This document shows positions 57,930-64,000 of a DNA stretch of 64,000 nt, one piece after another; positions within the stretch are counted from its first letter, which is position 1; every line of letters begins with the position of its first letter. This stretch comes from Salvator merianae. Taxonomy: Eukaryota; Chordata; Lepidosauria; Squamata; Teiidae. The notes below the pieces were generated by a model. The model saw only the letters and a list, made by a program, of their open reading frames with translations. It was not told the DNA's origin and made no database searches. The position numbers and the translations under genes were made by a program. Location: NCBI GenBank assembly GCA_003586115.2, contig QVOM02000102.1:2116278-2180277 (forward strand), written 5' to 3'.

Positions 57930-60900
57930 TTCAGAAATATCTATTCAAGCTCAATGTGTACATACATGTGTATAATGTAAGGGCATCTATTGTGTGCATA
58001 TCTGTGCAAATGTCCACAGTGACATAATTGTGTGAACTAGCAGAAATGCATTTGTATCTGGCCATTTGTTTGTACAAAGCTGCACCCAAATCTTTAGTGA
58101 ATTGCCTTTTCTCAACATTACACAGTACTTATGTGTTGCCCAATTCCATAGACATGGCCCAAAATTCTACAGAAGTTTGATGCAATCTCATTTTGCAGAA
58201 TTTTTAGCATATTGGAATGTGGCCTTTCCCAAATGAAAAGATCCCTATTTTTATTAAACTTAGGCCCAAGAGATAAGATGTACACAGTGTGCTGACACTA
58301 CTGTAAAATACACTTGATGGCATGAATCTCATCCCTTTTGTCATGTGATTTAATATTTACATATGCAACTGTGTACCTATTGGGCCTCTGTAATGGAATG
58401 AGAAATTTCCTTTGACAAAATTATTGTCAAATTACTGTCACTGGGGGCTGTAATGAACAGGAACCATGGGTTTTTGTAACAAAATTGGCCCTTTTAATTT
58501 TTTAAACACATAAAAATGTAATTTAGTAGACTGTTTCATTCTTTTTGTTTGTTTTCACTGCAGTAAATTAAAAGGACAGCCCTTTCCTGTTGCCGACTTA
58601 TTGCCAATTTTCTAGAACACATAAAATTCTCCTTTGGTTGCTCAATCTTGCTTCTGCTAATTGTTGAATTTATTCCTTTTTATTTCTTCCTATTCATTCT
58701 GGTTCCCACCTGCTTTCTCAATCTGCCTTTTATCAGAAAATTGATGTGGGGTTGTCAGTCTGTTTCTGAATCCTTAATGTCTTCTAGTAGAGCACAATGA
58801 GTCCTATTAAACTGGGAATCATTAGGCAATAGCAACACATATCTCAATGTTGCAGAGCAAAGCAGCTTTTCTTTGCTGTTTTGCAAAGGAAGAGCAGTGG
58901 GGGACCACCATATGCAGTGTCAATTCAAGTAAATGGCATCTGCTGTAAAATTTCATCTTTGCCCCAGAGATCCATTAATTGATGCCAAAGCACCTTAGTT
59001 GCAGAAGGTTAGAACTCTTATAACACAGCAGGATTGACAGGCTACAATGTAATCAATAATGTTAGCTATTAATAAAATACATATTAATTAAAATGTCAAG
59101 CTGTGCAAAATTCTTTAGTGCATTCCAAACTATTGAGGTGGGAAACTAACGGTGTTTCCTTTGAGGCTGTTCTCTAGTGGATCAGAAATTAAGAACAACT
59201 CTTAGCACAGCGTAAACAAGGTTAATGTAGCCTTCTGGCTTTCACAGCAGATCACATGTTGTTTACATCACTCTCTAGAATATTCATTACTGTTCCTAAT
59301 TCCACATTCTGTTCACTCCCTTGTTACAGTCAAATAATGTTGGTTACTGATTCTCACCAAAATGCATAGCTTCCAACCAAACTTCATAACCAAAAGGAAA
59401 AAAAGGTACTTAAAACAAATGCAGAAGAAATACGTAATGGTATGTCAGCAGAAAAAGAAATGTGAGCAAACACAAAAGCAAATTATATGAGGAAAAGCAA
59501 TTAACACTATTTTTGGCATTATTCTAGATACTTCAGGATGGCATTATTTTGATCAACCTTATCACTATTAGAAAAAAATCACTAGGGATGATGTACAGGA
59601 CAATTGATAAGATTTTCAAGTAATGATAGACAACACAACTGATGTTGTTCAGTCTAATCCATTTTAAAAACAGTCCATTTTATACATTCATATATAAAAT
59701 ATGCATTCTTATTTATTAAACATTATTTGTACCAAACACTTTATTAGATGAAATAGATGTTTTGTGTGTAGCAAAACTCAGAACCAAGCTACTTCACATG
59801 GATACATTTTCCACAGTGGGTACAGCACACCTCGGGCTGTGATTTTAGGTTGCCTCCAGGTGACAAGAGGAAAATACCAGATCTTCTTTAGATCTTGGGG
59901 AGGGCAGGAGGGTGTAATTTCCCTGACTGAGGCAACCAGTCAAAGAGTGGGAGTCCATCCCTTGCCCACAGCATGAAAAGACAGTCTGAATGTTATCTTT
60001 CTCTCTTTTGCTCCCCAGCCAACAGTTTTGTGGTGCAGTGTTCCACAGAAGGGACATTGCTTTTGGGTTCTGTGCTGCTTATTCTCTCTCCACTGTTTGC
60101 CACAGTGATCTCAGTTACTAATGAATATAGAAAGCTGAAAGGGGGATGGGAGAAAGGGCTGATCCCAGAGTGGAGAACAACACTGCAACAGGTGATTCTG
60201 CCTTGATGCTGGAGCACAAAACCTAAAGTTTTTGCCACAAAGTTTTTGCTGGATCACAAAGCTGTAACAGGGAATTCTGCCTTTGTGCTGAAGTGCCAAA
60301 GTACAAAATTGTGGATATGCTTGAAGACTAGCTGTTTGTGTGAGCCAGTCTCTGCATTGTCAGGGACCCTTCCAATAGGTGAGGCAGAGTTATTTTTTGC
60401 ACATTGCACAGCTATTTCCTTTTGGTGTGTCTCGATTGCAAGCACACTGAATGTGCCTTATCTACTAGGTGTGTATTTCATCCAGATGCAGAATACTAGT
60501 AGATTTTATTATAATGCAAGAAGTAAGTCTTGTGTGCAGTTTCAGCCTCAGCCTCAATATTTGTAATTGTTACAACATTCTTAGTTCAGCATGCATTTTC
60601 TTTCATTACATCAGTGGATCTATGTTTTATGTATCATTTTGATTTCAGGTGGTTTTCTTCCAAAACTCTGTTCTTTTTCATTTTGGGTAAAAACAAAGAC
60701 CTTGTAAGTCAGTGAAAAGACCTTGTAAGTCAGTGTAAGTCATTGGTCAATGCTCAATAAATACAGTATTTTGGGGGGGGGGGGGGGAGAGATTCATACT
60801 GTTTCTCAGTCTTTTGGATAAGATCAAGTGTAGCAATACCTTCTGTCCTTTAATTTTCTGACCTTCTCATCTAAGAGACATTAATGAATTACAGACGTGC

Positions 60901-63370
60901 CAGCAGTTTTTAATGCCCATTAATCAGGGTCTTCCAATTAATTTTTTTGGTCCGTGGCTGCTTTCTGGAGTTCTTCCTTCAAAGTCACAGAAATATATTT
61001 TGGATTTCTACTTGGTTTTTACATTCTATCTATATTTTCTGGAGTAAAATGCTTATTTTTTTCTGGAGTCAAGCATTTTCTGTTAAAATTTTCTTTTTGA
61101 TCATGACCTTTGAGAGACTTTTGCCAGAGTAGTTTATAGGATCAACACTAAAACTATCACTTACTTTTGTTTAGGAATTTTTTCCTAATCTCAACTCATG
61201 CGAGCAGCTGACATTCCTCTATTTGCTTTGTATCGCCATTAAAAGAGGTTGACTAGCACACCATGAACCTCCAAAACAGATGACAAATTTATCACACTGC
61301 AAGTGCAATGCAGTGATGAAACCACATTGCATTGCTCTGTGTATGGTTTCCCTCCTTTCAACTTTCCTTATTCTTTGTTAAAAATCTCTTCAAATCATAA
61401 CAAACACAAAAAAGATACACACAATAGTTCCTGCCAGCTGTTTCCATCTGTTTCAAGAAATATCCTAGCAGGCAAACTCTAAGATTGACAGCATTTGTCT
61501 CAGCTGGCTGAATGTGGCCAGTTTAGATGCCAATGTCTCATTCTGGATGCAGATTCACTCTTTTGTAGCAGCTCTGCTCTTAACCCATTAATCACCTTGC
61601 TGAGTTTCAGAAAGCCATTATGGTTTATTAATATGTCCCCTTTTTTAGGAGCAGCAGTGCTTAAGATGGCAAACAGGCAGCACTTTCCCATATTTTCTCC
61701 TTCCCTCTTTCAGCCTAAATATGTGCAGCACATGCCACCAAAGTTTTGCTTACTTGGTTTATATCCACTGGAAGCCCTACGTTCTTTCCTTTCTTCTTTT
61801 CTATGGAAGATACATAATGTAGTCAATGAGAAGAAAAGTCAGGAAGAGACAACAACAACAACAACAAAATGAAATGTTTCATAGAAAGCCTGTGTGAAAG
61901 AGGTTTCTCGCTTTCAGGAAAAGTCTGGGAGAGTGGGTGGGTTTGAAGAGGAGGGAGTACATGAGCCCATGTCTCTACTTACCATCAGAGGCACTCAGCA
62001 ATGTGACTTCTGTCACCACATTTCTAGGCTTGCAGTGGCAGAAAGCACCTCACAGGGGTCATGCTGTCCTGTTACCCCTCACAATCACCATTTTAGGCAC
62101 AATCTTCAGAGAACACAGTTTTGCTGCCCTCTGTGAAGGTACTATGATCCCCATTAAAAATAACACTCCCACACTCAAAAGTGTCACCTCTGTTTTGGAG
62201 TGGAGAAGTGACCTGAGAGAATGAATGAGAAAGAAGCCAAAGCAAAGGAGGATCTTTTCTGCTGTTGAGTGAAGATATTTAGGAGGCTAGAGGGACTCAC
62301 ACAAAAACAGAACCAAAAAATGGAATGTGTGCAACAGAGAGAATAAAGAGACATCAGAAGAGATCTGAAGTATGGAGTTATTATCTCTGATGCTGTGTGA
62401 CTTCAATGAGGCATAAACGGGATACTTGTGAGCCGGCCAAGGTAAATACTTATGCCATGCTTGTGGTCTTCCTGTGCTGCTGAGCAAGATGAACTATTAG
62501 GACTATGTCTCATGTTTTAGGTGTTCATTAGACAGCATCTTTACACTGTTGTGTGCCCACTATTAGCTTCAGTTAATGCAACCATACAGTGCAGCCATCA
62601 GAGCAGTAGGGGGGAGAGATGAGGGCACAGTTGCAGCCTCATATTTGTGCTTTTGGGCAAGATTTTTATCTGTTGTGGATCACCATGCAGTTTGCAACTA
62701 GCAAAGAAAACCTCTAACTGCACTCTTATCACCTTGCCTGTGCTGCTGTGGGTCACCACTGCCATTGCTTAGTATTGCTCCAGATTCCAGCACTGTTTCA
62801 CCTCTCTCTCACCTCTGTCTCAGCAGCAACAAAGTACAGCAGCCACCAGTGAATTAGTAGTCAGATCCAACAAACTAAAAATAGATTACCTTGCATTGTC
62901 ATCATTCTCATTGGCAGTTTCTACACAGGAAGAGGGAAGAATGCTACAAGTTAAGAGGAGCAAATGTTCCTCTTAAAACAGAGATGGGCTGCTTGCCTGA
63001 TGTTCTCATCAAAATTGCAGTGAGGGAAACCCCAGGCATGATTTTGATGGGTGGGGAAGGCTTCCTCCTCTGCAGCAGGATCAGCTCCAATTTTGACATG
63101 GGAAGAGAGAGGCTTCCTTTCCCTCCCTCTCCGGAGTCAAGGTTGATCCTGATGCAGGAGGGAGGAAGCCTTCCCTGCCCATCAGATTGGTGCCTGGGGA
63201 TCCCCTCTCTCTGATTTTGACAGGTGTGGGGGAAGCTGTCCCTACTGTCAGAACTAAAGTGGGAGAATTCCTGGCTTCAGATCTGATGACTTTTTTCTTT
63301 TTTTTTAATCACAGTGAATAACTCCATGGGTTTGAATACGTAAATGCCACTGAGAGGACCAGTAAATTCC
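57930..63370. other. long unassigned AT-rich sequence
   Basis: Over 5 kb without recognised genes or transposons. It includes a partial tandem duplication (GACCTTGTAAGTCAGTG, twice, 60698-60736), a 15-base G run at 60773-60787, and (ACA)n near 61851-61867. It could contain host regulatory DNA, but I cannot show that from sequence alone. Confidence 0.5.
60773..60787. repeat. G15 homopolymer
   Basis: Fifteen consecutive G; length may be unreliable. Confidence 0.9.
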
Positions 63371-63376
63371 CTCAAG

Positions 63377-63403
63377 CAGTGGCAGTGGCAGTGGCAGTGG
63401 CAG
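63377..63403. repeat. (CAGTGG)4 microsatellite
   Basis: Four exact CAGTGG units followed by CAG. Frames through it encode alternating Trp-Gln, an artefact. Confidence 0.9.
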
Positions 63404-63409
63404 CTCTGC

Positions 63410-64000
63410 AGTACAAGCGCTGTGCAGATGCTGTGCTCTTTCTCTACATTGCATGCACAACAAGGGTGCAGTGCTGTGAAGACCCTGCACCCTCATTGCA
63501 CATTCAAGGTGCCACAAAGGTACCATGCAGATTCAGTCTTTGCATATCGTTAACAGAATCTCTCAAACACAACCATTAAGATAAAGATTTATTTTCAAGA
63601 AATGCATCATGATATATCATTACACAGTGACTATTGCAAGTTCTGGTTCTGCAGGTTAAATTTTTCCACGTTCATGGGCTCCTTGCATGAACAAGCTAAA
63701 AGGCTTCAAGACTGCATCTTCAGCTTATTCCCAGCATTATACAACTCCTCCCAGTATGCATAATTCTGAAATGTGAAAAATCTGCCATACATATGCATGC
63801 CGTCCCTTGTGTGCTGGGGATCCATATGTTTGGAGACAATTCACAAGGGTAGCCTGCGTGTATTTGGAAGCAGTACCTCTCTTTCAGATTTTGTTTGGTA
63901 TGTAAATAGCTTGTGACCAGAGAAACACTGATTACATAGGAAGAAACAACTGCAGCAACAGTAGAATTATTGCTATCCATAGTGATTTGGCATTTAATTC
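63410..64000. other. unassigned sequence
   Basis: No gene or repeat recognised. Confidence 0.5.

Noticed and set aside
63344..63553. Trp-Gln repeat frame
   Set aside because: Produced by the (CAGTGG)4 microsatellite.
1..64000. CRISPR arrays, bacterial operons, tRNA or rRNA genes
   Set aside because: No regularly spaced repeats, no tRNA-like B box with matching arms and no rRNA-like sequence was seen; the window is vertebrate in character.

Overview
The window looks like non-coding vertebrate DNA, most likely from a squamate reptile (lizard, gecko or snake). The basis is an AT-rich background with no recognisable host exon; L2-type and CR1-type LINEs; several scattered CR1 3' tails of the type familiar from squamate genomes; a pyknon-like LINE tail ending in a GGCGGGATATAAATAAA-type motif; and many short DNA transposons with 8-bp target duplications. 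I could not compare it with any genome, so the species is open. One assembly gap (239 N) lies at 12744-12982.

Layout. 1-3540: mostly unassigned, with an L1-like 3' end and a possible solo hAT end. 3562-3780: an AT-rich tandem repeat. 3853-9690: a cluster of short DNA transposons, including one 1122-bp hAT derivative (5692-6813). 11330-12690: an internally deleted L1-like element, then the gap and a GC-rich patch. 13635-15015: a short transposon interrupted by a 793-bp hAT element. 17560-20895: a nearly complete L2-type LINE. 20900-38150: mainly unassigned sequence with CR1 tails, short DNA transposons and simple repeats. 38168-46772: an 8605-bp hAT transposon. 46781-55440: unassigned sequence and repeat fragments. 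55445-57930: a CR1 LINE. 57930-64000: mostly unassigned AT-rich sequence.

The most interesting object is the 8.6-kb hAT element. It is bounded by 16-bp terminal inverted repeats (one mismatch) and an exact 8-bp target duplication. It carries an intact 854-codon BED-finger hAT transposase on the minus strand. Convergent to it, on the plus strand, is a second spliced gene, apparently seven exons. Its first exon resembles a trihelix Myb/SANT-like DNA-binding domain, its middle is acidic, and its last coding exons predict a coiled coil. The exons join in a constant phase and end at a polyadenylation signal, but the Myb-like exon has two in-frame stop codons in this copy.

The 1122-bp element at 5692-6813 is built from both ends of the same transposon with the genes deleted. 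The 793-bp element at 13714-14506 shares only the termini. The window therefore holds an apparently autonomous hAT, its deletion derivative and a more distant non-autonomous relative, each with its own distinct 8-bp target duplication.
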